Positions 16,850 through 25,951 of a DNA stretch of 64,000 nucleotides are shown here, piece after piece (positions within the stretch are counted from its first letter, which is position 1; every line of letters starts with the position of its first letter). The notes under the pieces are model-generated. The model made no database searches. It was given only the letters and a program-made list of their open reading frames with translations, and was not told the origin of the DNA. The DNA is taken from assembly GCF_003586445.1 (NCBI RefSeq), contig NZ_CP030028.1, forward strand, positions 3,114,501-3,178,500, given 5' to 3'. The translations under genes and the position numbers were made by a program. This stretch comes from Bacillus sp. Y1 (GTDB lineage: Bacteria; Bacillota; Bacilli; Bacillales; Cytobacillaceae).

Positions 16850-18244
16850 TTAGGTAACGGGAAGAACGATGGAGATACACGTTCCTTCTCCAAAGTCACT
16901 CTCTATTTCAAGCGTGCCTCCATGTAGTTGTATTAACTTGTTGGAAATAGCCAACCCGAGACCCGTACCACCATCGCTTCTAGTTCGTGCTTTGTTCACA
17001 CGGAAAAATCTCTGAGTGACTCTTTGAATATCTTCCCTAGGAATACCAATGCCTGTATCCTTTATGGAAAGGATACACCCTTTTTCATGTTTTGACAGAA
17101 GAACGGTGATACAACCTTGCTCCGTATAATTTATTGCATTATCTACGATATTCTGAATCACCTGTTCTATTCTGCCCTCATCAGCACTTACAATAATGTC
17201 AGGATCTAGGTCTGAGTTTAGTAGCAAGCCCTTCTGTTGGAGTGTCGGACTGTATTTTTCCAGACAATCCTCAACAAGCTGAGCTAATGGTAATGGACGT
17301 AATTCTAAACGAAAATCTTCAGAGTCGAACCTCGATAAATCAAGTAAATCTCCAACAAGCCTTTCCATTCGGCTTGCTTCTCTATGTATTAATGCTAAAT
17401 ACCGCTCCTGCTCTTGGGACGTCTTTACAAGACCCGTTTTTAGTGCCTCACTGTAACCCTTCACATAACTAATGGGGGTACGTAGCTCATGAGATACATC
17501 TTCTAAAAATTCTTTTTTTCTTTCATCTTCTTTTTGTATCGATACCGACATGAGGTTAAAGGCGGTTCCTAACTGGCCGATTTCATCTTTAGAAAAGACG
17601 GGTACTCTAGCTGAATAATCCCCTGCTGTTACTTTTTCAGCAGCATGTTTCATGATTTCTAAGGGTTTTGTTATTTTCTTTACAAAAATGGTCCCTATGT
17701 AAACAGACATAATGACAAAGAGTAACCCAACTACCAGGCCAATGACCGAAAAATCGTTTGTAAGCTCTGAGATTTTTGCTAAGGGCACATATAAATAAAT
17801 GATCCCCTCAAGTCGATTCGAATCAGTTAAAGGGACGATTACGGCCATAACGTCTCGATCAAACCGCTCTTCATACCCCATTTTTTCGACAGATTGCCCA
17901 CTGAGTAACTGATCTCTTTCTTCCGGTCCGATAATGGTATCGTAATCGATTTCATAAGGTAAGCAAGCGCTTAACTCTTTTGGGTTACTAACAATAAAAA
18001 CCTCTGATTCGTTCTTTGTATTGTACCATTCTACTTTTTCAATTAATTCGCTCGATAAAGCTCCACCTTCATATTCAGCAGAAAGCCTTGTTCCTTCTTC
18101 CAATAACCCTCTTCTTACATTTTCAACATATAATTTTTCATAGAAATAATTTGATAATAAAAACGAAAAGCCAATGGTTATAATAATGGTTGTTGTAACA
18201 AAAATCCATAATTTCTTTGAAAGGGTATTAGGATGAAATTGCAT
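16850..18244 (-). CDS. Sensor histidine kinase (HAMP-HisKA-HATPase)
   Basis: A 464-residue membrane sensor: TM1 about 10-30, an extracytoplasmic region of about 130 residues, TM2 about 165-187, HAMP about 188-240, then HisKA with DVSHELRTPISYVKGYSEAL and HATPase_c with NIVDNAINYTEQG, DTGIGI and GGTGLGLAISNK. Autophosphorylates on His of HELRTP and passes the phosphate to the adjacent OmpR-type regulator. Starts at ATG 18244 eight bases from GAGGTG, overlapping the regulator gene by 17 bases, so they are translationally coupled. The signal is unknown. Confidence 0.92.
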   Translation of the reverse strand: MQFHPNTLSKKLWIFVTTTIIITIGFSFLLSNYFYEKLYVENVRRGLLEEGTRLSAEYEGGALSSELIEKVEWYNTKNESEVFIVSNPKELSACLPYEIDYDTIIGPEERDQLLSGQSVEKMGYEERFDRDVMAVIVPLTDSNRLEGIIYLYVPLAKISELTNDFSVIGLVVGLLFVIMSVYIGTIFVKKITKPLEIMKHAAEKVTAGDYSARVPVFSKDEIGQLGTAFNLMSVSIQKEDERKKEFLEDVSHELRTPISYVKGYSEALKTGLVKTSQEQERYLALIHREASRMERLVGDLLDLSRFDSEDFRLELRPLPLAQLVEDCLEKYSPTLQQKGLLLNSDLDPDIIVSADEGRIEQVIQNIVDNAINYTEQGCITVLLSKHEKGCILSIKDTGIGIPREDIQRVTQRFFRVNKARTRSDGGTGLGLAISNKLIQLHGGTLEIESDFGEGTCISIVLPVT

Positions 18245-18923
18245 TAGTAGGCACCTCAAACTTATAACCGATTCCCCAGACCGTTTCTATGTAATCAGCC
18301 TTTCCGAGCTTCATTCGTAAAGTTTTTATATGTGTATCAACTGTACGAAGACTTCCGCTATACCCTAACCCCCACACCTGTTCAAGAAGTTGTTCTCTAC
18401 TCAGCGCTTGACCGTGGTGCTCGATCAAAAAAAGAAGTACTTCATATTCCTTTAATGTCAGAACAATATGTTCATGTTGAACCATTACCTTACGAGCATT
18501 CTTATCAATAAAAATGATACCTGCCTTAACAATTTCATTTTCATCTTTAAATGTATGACTTCTTCTAAGAACCGCTTGTATTCTAGCAACAAGTTCACCA
18601 GGGCTAAATGGCTTCACAATATAGTCGTCTGCCCCAGTTTTGAGCCCCTTCACTTTATCCCATTCTTCTCCCTTTGCCGATAGAAAAATAATGGGTATAT
18701 TTGATACATGACGAAGTTTTTCACAAACAACAAATCCATCATCCCCAGGCATCATAATGTCCAGTAAGATAATGTCAAAGTGATTGCCAGTAACGTATTT
18801 ATACGTCTCTTCACCATTTGCGGCAAGTGAACAAATCATACCAGCATTCTCAAGATACATCTTCAGTAACTGCCTCATATCCTCCTCATCATCCACGATG
18901 AGAACTTGAATTTGCTTTTCCAT
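18228..18923 (-). CDS. OmpR/PhoB-family response regulator
   Basis: A 231-residue regulator with receiver domain (about 5-118; phospho-acceptor Asp in DIILLDIMMPGDDG, Lys in YIVKPFSPGEL) and a winged-helix DNA-binding domain (about 130-228; LTLKEYEVLLFLIEHHG, then VDTHIKTLRMKLG). Its ATG overlaps the stop of the upstream lipoprotein gene as TAATG, and its 3' end overlaps the kinase start. All four genes of 16364-19900 therefore look like a single message. Confidence 0.93.
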   Translation of the reverse strand: MEKQIQVLIVDDEEDMRQLLKMYLENAGMICSLAANGEETYKYVTGNHFDIILLDIMMPGDDGFVVCEKLRHVSNIPIIFLSAKGEEWDKVKGLKTGADDYIVKPFSPGELVARIQAVLRRSHTFKDENEIVKAGIIFIDKNARKVMVQHEHIVLTLKEYEVLLFLIEHHGQALSREQLLEQVWGLGYSGSLRTVDTHIKTLRMKLGKADYIETVWGIGYKFEVPTNAISS

Positions 18924-19900
18924 TAGTCAATCTCCCTAATGATTATTTGAAAGGGTCCTTTGCCAACCTTGACTGACTTCCCTATGCTTAAATCTTTTTT
19001 CGTGATGAAATGAATATCATCACTATCGTAGCCCGCTACAATTAGCTGGTCTTTATACTCTGTCATCTCAAAAGGATTCGCTCCCACAGTAATCTTCGCT
19101 TGTATAACTCCTACATCTGATATTTTATAAAGACTATTTGAACCATGGCTTAGTGCATATGTCCCGTCTTTATTATGTAATAAATTAATGGGCATAATAG
19201 GAGCTGAAATTTTCCGTTTTAACTCACCTGTTTTACTATCATAAACATGGATATAACTTTCGAGCTCAGAGCCTAGCCCATGGCCACCAATCCATATTTC
19301 ATTCTTATCTTCCTGAATAATCGCACCAGTAGCCGCCGAATGAATCGAAAATTGACTCGATATTTCTTTGCTTTGGAGATCAATTATGGTTAGCTTTTTA
19401 GAATTATAACTTACTGCGAATAATTGTGAGTTAGTAGGTATTAACGCTAGCGGATTACCGGTCTTTACCACTTCTTTGATTTCCTTCCCATCGAAACGAA
19501 AGAATCTTACAGACTGCTTTTCTTGATCAGAAAAGGCAATTTCCTCACTATTAGACAGTAGTACTCCTTCGACGATTCCTCTGCCTGTTTCCCAACTGTT
19601 AATACGCTTTCCTGTTCGTAAAGAGTAAATATCAACCGTTTCGACCTGCTTTCCGTACAAAAGAAGCGAATCATTATCTGGTAATAAAACACCCCCAGTA
19701 TAGGGCTTGTCCATTGTCCAAGTTTCGATTACTTTTGCTTCTTCAAGATCAACAAAAGAAAGTGACATATCTTTTATGTTGACTGTAATTGCCAGCGACT
19801 TATTTTCCGGAATGATTGGTTGATCATTAGAACACCCCGAAACGATAAAGAGAAGTGCCCAAATAGTAATCAGCATTATTTTTTTTACCTTCATTCTCAT
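18923..19900 (-). CDS. Lipoprotein with YVTN-type beta-propeller
   Basis: A 325-residue exported lipoprotein: basic N-terminus, hydrophobic stretch and lipobox VSGC at about residue 23. The rest is a series of 40-residue blades resembling YVTN/WD-like propellers (for example YSLRTGKRINSWETGRG, VYDSKTGELKRKISAP, VKVGKGPFQIIIREID at the end). Start ATG 19898-19900 (MRMKVKKIM), six bases from GAGG; longer in-frame extensions upstream lack an SD and a signal peptide. First gene of the operon with the two-component pair; probably a ligand- or stress-sensing accessory (inference). Confidence 0.78.
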   Translation of the reverse strand: MRMKVKKIMLITIWALLFIVSGCSNDQPIIPENKSLAITVNIKDMSLSFVDLEEAKVIETWTMDKPYTGGVLLPDNDSLLLYGKQVETVDIYSLRTGKRINSWETGRGIVEGVLLSNSEEIAFSDQEKQSVRFFRFDGKEIKEVVKTGNPLALIPTNSQLFAVSYNSKKLTIIDLQSKEISSQFSIHSAATGAIIQEDKNEIWIGGHGLGSELESYIHVYDSKTGELKRKISAPIMPINLLHNKDGTYALSHGSNSLYKISDVGVIQAKITVGANPFEMTEYKDQLIVAGYDSDDIHFITKKDLSIGKSVKVGKGPFQIIIREID

Positions 19901-20053
19901 AATACTCCTCATTACAGTTCGAATACCGCTTATTATACGACTTGTGTGTGAAATAAGTGTGAAATACAAAAATATATTAAAATGTTTTATTTGTTGGTCA
20001 AACTTTAGTAAAGTAATAACATGATTATAATATAACGAAACGGAGTGATGATC

Positions 20054-20692
20054 TTGGCTGAAACTCATGTTTTTACAAAAGGAGAAGAAATAGCAAATTC
20101 AATTACCCATGGAATTGGAGCCCTACTTAGCATCACTGCTCTCGTTCTTCTTATTGTCTTTTCATCTCTTTACGGAAATGTATGGCATATTGTTAGCTTT
20201 ACATTATATGGGGCAACAATGGTTCTTTTATATATTTCATCTACATTGGTTCATAGCTTTCCACAAGGAAGGGTAAAGGATTTATTTGAAATCTTCGATC
20301 ACTCATCCATCTACTTTTTTATCGCTGGGACCTACACTCCATTTTTATTTTTACTAGTCAAAGGTGCACTAGGCTGGACTTTGTTTGGAATCGTTTGGGG
20401 ATTAGCGATTGGGGGAACTGTTTTTAAAACCTTTTATGTGAAGAAATTTCTATTCATCTCCACTGCTTTATATGTAGTGATGGGTTGGTTAATAGTATTT
20501 GCCTATAAGCCAATCTCTACTGGCATGGAGCCATCTGGCTGGTATTTACTCGTTATCGGAGGCTTGTTATATACCTTTGGTTCCATTTTTTATGTTTGGA
20601 GAGGGTTTAAATTCCACCATGCCATTTGGCATCTTTTTGTTATTGCTGGGACCATTCTTCATTTCTTTTCAGTGCTCACCTTACTTCCGTAA
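20054..20692 (+). CDS. trhA: Hemolysin III/PAQR family membrane protein TrhA
   Basis: A 212-residue protein with seven membrane helices, the HlyIII branch of the PAQR superfamily linked to membrane-energetics and fluidity homeostasis. Conserved residues include NSITHGIGA (first His), STLVHSFP, DHSSIYFFIAGTYTPF and a C-terminal FKFHHAIWHLFVIAG with the clustered metal-binding histidines. The start is taken as TTG 20054, eight bases from GGAG; upstream GTG and ATG codons are too close to that SD. Converges on a small hypothetical gene. Confidence 0.88.
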   Translation: MAETHVFTKGEEIANSITHGIGALLSITALVLLIVFSSLYGNVWHIVSFTLYGATMVLLYISSTLVHSFPQGRVKDLFEIFDHSSIYFFIAGTYTPFLFLLVKGALGWTLFGIVWGLAIGGTVFKTFYVKKFLFISTALYVVMGWLIVFAYKPISTGMEPSGWYLLVIGGLLYTFGSIFYVWRGFKFHHAIWHLFVIAGTILHFFSVLTLLP

Positions 20693-20721
20693 CAAAAGAA
20701 GCTACAGCTTCCTTGTTACGG
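20687..20721. terminator. Hairpin spanning the stop codons of convergent genes
   Basis: CCGTAACAA / TTGTTACGG (9 bp) extended by GAAGCT / AGCTTC, covering the trhA stop and the stop of the 20702-20971 gene. No T-run; probably a bidirectional 3' end. Confidence 0.55.
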
Positions 20722-20971
20722 ACAATATCTTCTCCATTTCTTCAACATGGATGGTAAGGAGTGAAAGTTTCAAATCAGATTCGATGTCAGAATCAATCAC
20801 CCTTTTTGTTGCTAAGTAATATTTTTCATGGGGCTGTTTTCGAACGCGAGGATGGGAAAACTCATCCTTAAGTTCACGTGATATCGCCTCTCTAAGAACA
20901 TCCTCATCATCTCCCTCATTAAGTAGACGATTATTCCAAAGAGATCGATATCCTTCTAACACTTTCTTCAT
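20702..20971 (-). CDS. Hypothetical protein, 89 residues
   Basis: Soluble, charged and predicted helical ([35 protein letters not shown]). No transmembrane segment or metal motif and no family recognised. The SD is poor, so the start at 20971 is uncertain, but the amino-acid composition and conserved-looking helices argue for a real gene. Convergent with trhA and divergent from the zinc-ribbon gene. Confidence 0.6.
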   Translation of the reverse strand: MKKVLEGYRSLWNNRLLNEGDDEDVLREAISRELKDEFSHPRVRKQPHEKYYLATKRVIDSDIESDLKLSLLTIHVEEMEKILSVTRKL

Positions 20972-21070
20972 TTATTTTCACAACCATTCTATTTGTTATT
21001 ATTTAAATACATATTCGATATAAAAAAGGAAAGAATATACATCATAAAAGAAGCGAAAGGAGAATCACAA

Positions 21071-21319
21071 ATGGCTGAGCCTTATCGTTGTCCAAATTGT
21101 AAAACGAATCGAAGTCGTTTTAATCTTATTAAGCAAGAACCACAATCAGTAAAGCTAGATCCTCAAACCGGTGACGTGATGGAGGAGTACTCACAAGAGC
21201 AACTTTCTCCATTTCATATGGCTTACAAAGGCCCATCTTATAAAGTACAATGTGCAGCTTGTGGACTCATTGAAGACGAAAGAACATTTGTTAAATTTGG
21301 ACAAAATCAAAACAATTAA
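21071..21319 (+). CDS. Small zinc-ribbon protein
   Basis: An 82-residue protein with two CxxC knuckles: CPNC near residue 8 and CAAC near residue 62, expected to bind one zinc. The middle is polar ([15 protein letters not shown]). ATG 21071 follows AAAGGAG by eight bases; 26 in-frame codons upstream are AT-rich and not conserved-looking. Function unknown. It lies beside a CobW-type metal GTPase gene on the opposite strand. Confidence 0.75.
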   Translation: MAEPYRCPNCKTNRSRFNLIKQEPQSVKLDPQTGDVMEEYSQEQLSPFHMAYKGPSYKVQCAACGLIEDERTFVKFGQNQNN

Positions 21320-21344
21320 AGCTTGGGCACCATGTTCAAGCTTT
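21318..21344 (+). terminator. Weak 3' hairpin of the zinc-ribbon gene
   Basis: AAAGCTTG / CAAGCTTT around an 11-base loop, beginning at the stop codon. No strong T-run. Confidence 0.45.
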
Positions 21345-21366
21345 CCAATTTCCTTTACTAAAATTA

Positions 21367-22281
21367 CTATTTTTCCAACTCCTGAAGCTTTCTAGAAATT
21401 TCATCCCACAGAATGTTTTCCCCAATAAATACTAGATTTAACGGCATATTCATCTCTTCTTTTATGTAAATCGGCATTCCATACGAAAACTGAAATAAGT
21501 AAGGATAGGCCGTAGCAGAAAATTTTACATAACCCTTGATTCGATAAATCGTGTCGGGCAATGCTTGTAAGAAACTTTCAAACCCATCCATATCAACTGC
21601 CTTTGAAAACGAATAAACAAATGTACTCAATTTCAAATCATTTTCAACATGACTCTTGGTCAAATGAGACTTTTTCTGATATGCCAGAGATTGGATTTGC
21701 TTCATTGACACACTAGAGTAGGTAGTTAAAATCACATTTGCCTTTTCATTAAGAGATTGAATACCAGTCGTAATGAGTACCTTTTCACCTTCACTTAGTT
21801 CATCTGATTTATTAATGACAATTAAATCCGCATGTCTAATTTGTTCTGTAATCAACTGCTGGATCTGAGGAGAGAATGTTCGGCGCTCTAACCAAAGTCT
21901 ACCGTCAACAACGGTAAGAATCCCTTTCACATCAAGTTGGGTTGCAAATAATGGGGATAGCACAGCATCTAAAGTTTCGACTGGATGTGCTGCTCCTGTT
22001 GTTTCTATGTATATACAATCTGGTTGATGAGTAATTAATAGCTCCTGAAGTTGTGCTTCAAGTTTATCTTGGATCGTACAACAAATGCATCCACCTAGTA
22101 ACTCTTTTAATGGTACGTCATCAGTTACTTCGTCTGAATCAATGGATACTTTTCCAAGTTCATTCATCAGTACGGCAACCTTCCTGCCTCTCTCCTTCTC
22201 CGCTTGCAAAAGTTTCTTTAGTAGAGTCGTCTTACCACTTCCTAAAAACCCCGATAATATATAAATTTCCGTTTGTTTCAT
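21367..22281 (-). CDS. CobW/G3E-family metallochaperone GTPase
   Basis: A 304-residue GTPase of the COG0523 group. Walker A GFLGSGKTTL (about 11-20), the metal-binding GGCICC motif (about 64-69), the switch TTGAAHPVE, the specificity loop NKSDE and a C-terminal CobW_C domain are present. The group delivers zinc or other metals to client enzymes (ZagA/YciC in Bacillus is Zur-controlled). Only a TCGTAAT half-site is visible upstream (about 22298), so Zur control is not supported. The SD is poor. Confidence 0.87.
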   Translation of the reverse strand: MKQTEIYILSGFLGSGKTTLLKKLLQAEKERGRKVAVLMNELGKVSIDSDEVTDDVPLKELLGGCICCTIQDKLEAQLQELLITHQPDCIYIETTGAAHPVETLDAVLSPLFATQLDVKGILTVVDGRLWLERRTFSPQIQQLITEQIRHADLIVINKSDELSEGEKVLITTGIQSLNEKANVILTTYSSVSMKQIQSLAYQKKSHLTKSHVENDLKLSTFVYSFSKAVDMDGFESFLQALPDTIYRIKGYVKFSATAYPYLFQFSYGMPIYIKEEMNMPLNLVFIGENILWDEISRKLQELEK

Positions 22282-22349
22282 AACCTATTTTCCCCCATTA
22301 CGATAATTACATTTTCCAGGAAAATAGAGAAGATGTAAGAACAACTTCC

Positions 22350-23282
22350 CTATTCACTTACCTCTTTTGATAGGAATTCAGAAATAGCATCCTGATTTCT
22401 CTGCATATCCATATTTAATACTTCTCCTGCATGCTTAGTATATTTATTTGTGTAGCTATTTTCAACTGGTACTCGTAATGTTTCAACATTTGATACAGGG
22501 TTTAGAATAAAAGTTGCTCCAAGTGTCAAGTAATCCTTAAGAACAATGTCGGTGTCCACATGGTTAGCTACCTCTGTTAAAATTTCTGGCAATTTTACAA
22601 TTCCATCAAATGAACCAAGTGTTTCAACCGCTTCATCCTTTAAAGAAATAATGACCTCCTGCTGTCTTTCAACTCTTCCAAAATCACTCTTTGCATCATG
22701 CCTGAATCTTACATAATCCAAAAGCTGTTGGCCCTTAAGCACATACATTCCCGGTTCACCTGAAATACGTAAATCCTTCATCATAGGTTTTGATACATCT
22801 ACTTTTAATCCTTGTGGAGCAAGTATATTTACCACTTCAATAAACCCTTGAAAATCAATTAAGGCTACGTGATCTATTTTTACGTTGAAATTTTTTTCAA
22901 TCGTTTCCTTTAATAACTTGTCCCCACCATAAAAATAAGCGTGATTTAACTTACTTTTATCATATCCTGGTATCGTTACATAACTATCTCTCATTAAGGA
23001 AACCAGCTTCACCTTTTTGTTTAATGGCTCGTATTTTGCAAGCATAATGGTGTCAGATCTTGAGGATGATTCCCCTCTGCTGTCAACCCCTAGTAATAGG
23101 ACATTTACGTCCTTTTTATATGATTGAAATGGACGAAACCGTTCCACTGGCATCTCTTCACTGGTTTTTTCAACAGTTCTGTTTTTAGTATTGGGTTGAT
23201 TATTCTCATTGTTCTCTTTCGAGGAGTAATAACCACAGCCTGCTAATAAAAAAATCAGGAAAACGGCCATTATACGTCTCAT
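22350..23282 (-). CDS. LytR-CpsA-Psr (LCP) family protein with lipobox
   Basis: A 310-residue extracytoplasmic protein. LCP enzymes transfer undecaprenyl-linked teichoic acids or other polymers to peptidoglycan. Signature segments: NVLLLGVDSRGESSSRSDT, VSLMRDSYVTIPG, KLNHAYFYGG and DYVRFRHDAKSDFGRVERQQ. Most LCP proteins carry a membrane anchor; here the N-terminus ends in LAGCGYY, which looks like a lipobox, so it may be a lipoprotein. ATG 23282 is six bases after GAGGTG. Confidence 0.87.
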   Translation of the reverse strand: MRRIMAVFLIFLLAGCGYYSSKENNENNQPNTKNRTVEKTSEEMPVERFRPFQSYKKDVNVLLLGVDSRGESSSRSDTIMLAKYEPLNKKVKLVSLMRDSYVTIPGYDKSKLNHAYFYGGDKLLKETIEKNFNVKIDHVALIDFQGFIEVVNILAPQGLKVDVSKPMMKDLRISGEPGMYVLKGQQLLDYVRFRHDAKSDFGRVERQQEVIISLKDEAVETLGSFDGIVKLPEILTEVANHVDTDIVLKDYLTLGATFILNPVSNVETLRVPVENSYTNKYTKHAGEVLNMDMQRNQDAISEFLSKEVSE

Positions 23283-23364
23283 TGTATTCACCTCGTATGG
23301 AACTAAATTTTCTTATCAACTTAGAGATTAGTGTTTGTCGTTTTGTACATTTTTACATAAAAAA

Positions 23365-23389
23365 AGCTTTCCCGAATAATGGGAAAGCT
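23365..23389 (-). terminator. Terminator of ctpB
   Basis: AGCTTTCCC / GGGAAAGCT with seven-base loop and seven T on the minus strand; nine bases past the ctpB stop. Confidence 0.92.
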
Positions 23390-23397
23390 CTCACTTA

Positions 23398-24882
23398 TTA
23401 CTTTACCTCTTGTTGTTGTAGAAGTTCCACTGCTTTTTGAACCTGTGGGTCGTTTGCTTTAAGGAGTTCTCTTAATTTCTCCATTAATAAAATGGTTGAC
23501 TCACCTTTTAGAATACCTGTTTGCTCAATTTTTTGCTGTTTCTGAAATTCAATAACAGCTTTTTGAGTGGCTTCATCAAAGTATCCATCTTCTCGTCCTG
23601 GGTCAATACCAAGAGCTTTTAACATTTGCTGAGCAGCCTTTACCTGATTGGAAGCAACCGAAAGTTTTAACTCCTGCTCTGGATCAATATAGGATATATT
23701 TGCGTATTCTGGCATTGCAACTTCATAATCAGGAACAATCCCCTTTTCATGGATCCAATTTCCTTCTGGGGTTAACCATTTTTCTGTTGTATACTTCATA
23801 TTCGAACCATCAGAAAAATCTTGGGCTCTTTGTACCGTCCCTTTACCAAATGATTTTTCTCCAACCAATGGGACGTTTGCCGATTCACTCACCGCTCCTG
23901 CTAGTATTTCTGAAGCAGAAGCACTTCCTTTATCAATAATTACAACTAATGGGATATCTGGATTTTCCTTTTGCTCTGATTTAACCTCTTCAATATTTCC
24001 ATCTCGGTCCTCAACCTTAAACAGCACTTTTCCTTCCGGGACAAACAAGCTCGAAATAGCAACCGCTTGGTTTAAAAGCCCCCCTGGATTTTGCCTTAAA
24101 TCAAGAACTAGACCTTTCATTCCTTTAGCTTGCAGATCATTTAAGATCGTGATTAACTCAGTTGAGGTATTCTCAGAGAAAGTCGTTATTTGAACTTTCG
24201 CAATCGTATCAGTTACCATTTCTCCGTAGACTGTTTCAATCGGGATTGTATCTCTTACAATTGAAAAGTTTAGAGGTTCTGACACACCAGGTCGTTGTAC
24301 GACTAGCTTAACAGTTGTCCCTTTTTCTCCACGGATAAGTAATACAGCCTCTGTGGATCCCATTCCTTGAATGTTTTTTCCATCTACGGATACTACTTTA
24401 TCGTTCGGTTTTAAACCAGCCTTTTCAGCAGGTGATCCCTTTAAAGGAGACACGATGATAATATAACCATCCTTTTCCTGAATTTCGGCCCCTATCCCTT
24501 CAAATGAAGAAGAAATACTCTCATGAAAGCTTGATGCTTCTTCTTCATTCATATAGTCAGAATATGGATCATCCAGTGATTGGAGCATTCCATCAATTGC
24601 CCCATTAACTAGTTTTTTTTCATCGACCTCTTTAAAGTAATTATCTTGGATCGTATCAAATGCATTGTATAACTTCTCAAATTCTTTTCTCTCCGTACCA
24701 GCAGTTACTACTTTTTCATCACCAAATGCAAGTGCAAACGTAGTAATACCGGCTGCTAAAAATACCACTAAAAACAACAACATAACGAAATGAAATTTCT
24801 TTATTTGTATATATGCTGATTTACTAGAACCTGTTTGTTCCTCTGGTCGTTGTTCATTTTCCAAATGCTTCACCACTTTCAT
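23398..24882 (-). CDS. ctpB: S41 C-terminal processing peptidase CtpB
   Basis: A 494-residue exported serine protease: TM anchor about 31-53, PDZ about 115-200, S41 protease about 220-400 and a C-terminal peptidoglycan-binding domain (GYFDEATQKAVIEFQ). The Ser-Lys dyad is visible as the serine of GSASASEILAGA and lysine of GEKSFGKGTVQ. In B. subtilis CtpB is made in the forespore and cleaves SpoIVFA to activate the sigma-K checkpoint; the neighbouring yodJ, deoD and yodL genes agree with that locus. The SD is weak and the start at 24882 is the least certain part. Confidence 0.9.
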   Translation of the reverse strand: MKVVKHLENEQRPEEQTGSSKSAYIQIKKFHFVMLLFLVVFLAAGITTFALAFGDEKVVTAGTERKEFEKLYNAFDTIQDNYFKEVDEKKLVNGAIDGMLQSLDDPYSDYMNEEEASSFHESISSSFEGIGAEIQEKDGYIIIVSPLKGSPAEKAGLKPNDKVVSVDGKNIQGMGSTEAVLLIRGEKGTTVKLVVQRPGVSEPLNFSIVRDTIPIETVYGEMVTDTIAKVQITTFSENTSTELITILNDLQAKGMKGLVLDLRQNPGGLLNQAVAISSLFVPEGKVLFKVEDRDGNIEEVKSEQKENPDIPLVVIIDKGSASASEILAGAVSESANVPLVGEKSFGKGTVQRAQDFSDGSNMKYTTEKWLTPEGNWIHEKGIVPDYEVAMPEYANISYIDPEQELKLSVASNQVKAAQQMLKALGIDPGREDGYFDEATQKAVIEFQKQQKIEQTGILKGESTILLMEKLRELLKANDPQVQKAVELLQQQEVK

Positions 24883-24962
24883 TCCATAGGCTTGTTCTTA
24901 CTGTTTAGAATAACATCTTTGCATTTGTTTTAACAAAGATTTTGATATTCTCTATTTGAACA

Positions 24963-25826
24963 TTAGATTTTTTCAACGATGTTAAAGTACTCTTCAAGAG
25001 TAATGTTTTTTTCAAAGATGGTTTGAGCAGCGGATACACCAACATAACGAAAATGCCATGGCTCATATTGATAACCGGTTATGGATTCTTTTCCCTTTGG
25101 ATAGCGTAGGATAAATCCATACTTATGCGCGTTTGCTGCAAGCCATTTTCCTTCAATTGTTTCTCCAAACGATTCTGTTAATCCTAAATCCGCGCTTTTT
25201 GCTGAAATATCCATCGCAAGTCCACTTTGGTGCTCACTATTTCCTGGTACAGCTACGACTTGAGCTGCTTTCTCTTCGCCACTTTTCTTTACTTCTGCGT
25301 CGAATATGATACGCTGTCTCTCGTATGAACGATACCCCGATACGGCATACAGTTCAATTCCATTCGTTTTTGCTTCCGAAAACATTTTTTCAAGAGCTAG
25401 CGCTGCTTCCTTCCGCATTAAACTTTTTTCTATTGTTTCATTTCCGAATGAAAAAGAAACATTCGGCTTTACAAGGTCTGTTGGATTATAATTATCCGGC
25501 AATGCAAACATTTTATTTACAAGGGCAAGTACATTTAATGGGTTTTGAATCACTTGCTTTCCATTCACTTCTTTTACATCGTTAAAGTAAATAGCTTCTA
25601 GAGTAGGTCCATCAGGTGTGCTCCCATCTAGATTTTGAGATCCATCTCCCTGTTCTGAATCCGTCTGTCCATTGTTATCCTCGTTTACGATAGGTTCTGA
25701 TTCCTTCTGTTCGTCTACTTGAGTTGTTTCTTCCTTCTGGTTGTTATTTAAGTATGGGATTTTACTAAAATCGCACCCGGACAATAAAAGGGTAATCCCT
25801 GCTATAGATAATAAATATTTACGCAT
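24963..25826 (-). CDS. D-alanyl-D-alanine carboxypeptidase, VanY/LdcB family lipoprotein
   Basis: A 287-residue lipoprotein (lipobox LLSGC), with a Gln/Glu/Asp-rich linker (about 25-75) and a C-terminal M15B zinc peptidase domain. Ligands: His and Asp in SEHQSGLAMDIS and the last His in PWHFRYVG; the substrate loop SGYRSYERQ is also present. It trims peptidoglycan stem peptides at the cell surface. The position beside deoD matches yodJ of B. subtilis. ATG 25826 is five to six bases from AGGTGG. Confidence 0.88.
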   Translation of the reverse strand: MRKYLLSIAGITLLLSGCDFSKIPYLNNNQKEETTQVDEQKESEPIVNEDNNGQTDSEQGDGSQNLDGSTPDGPTLEAIYFNDVKEVNGKQVIQNPLNVLALVNKMFALPDNYNPTDLVKPNVSFSFGNETIEKSLMRKEAALALEKMFSEAKTNGIELYAVSGYRSYERQRIIFDAEVKKSGEEKAAQVVAVPGNSEHQSGLAMDISAKSADLGLTESFGETIEGKWLAANAHKYGFILRYPKGKESITGYQYEPWHFRYVGVSAAQTIFEKNITLEEYFNIVEKI

Positions 25827-25919
25827 GTTTCCCACCTATCTTCTTTTTCTAATACAATATTTCTATTTTAACATCATTAAAAAAATGCAGCACCCTTTTT
25901 GATAAAAACAGAATAGAAA

Positions 25920-25945
25920 AGCAGCTTCTACATCTAGAAGCTGCT
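25920..25945 (-). terminator. Terminator of deoD
   Basis: Eleven-bp perfect stem (AGCAGCTTCTA / TAGAAGCTGCT), four-base loop, T-rich tail on the minus strand. Confidence 0.9.
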
Positions 25946-25951
25946 TGCTAA

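Noticed and set aside
22290..22315. Zur box upstream of the CobW-family gene
   Set aside because: Only one half-site (TCGTAAT) is present and the other half is a direct, not inverted,, repeat.
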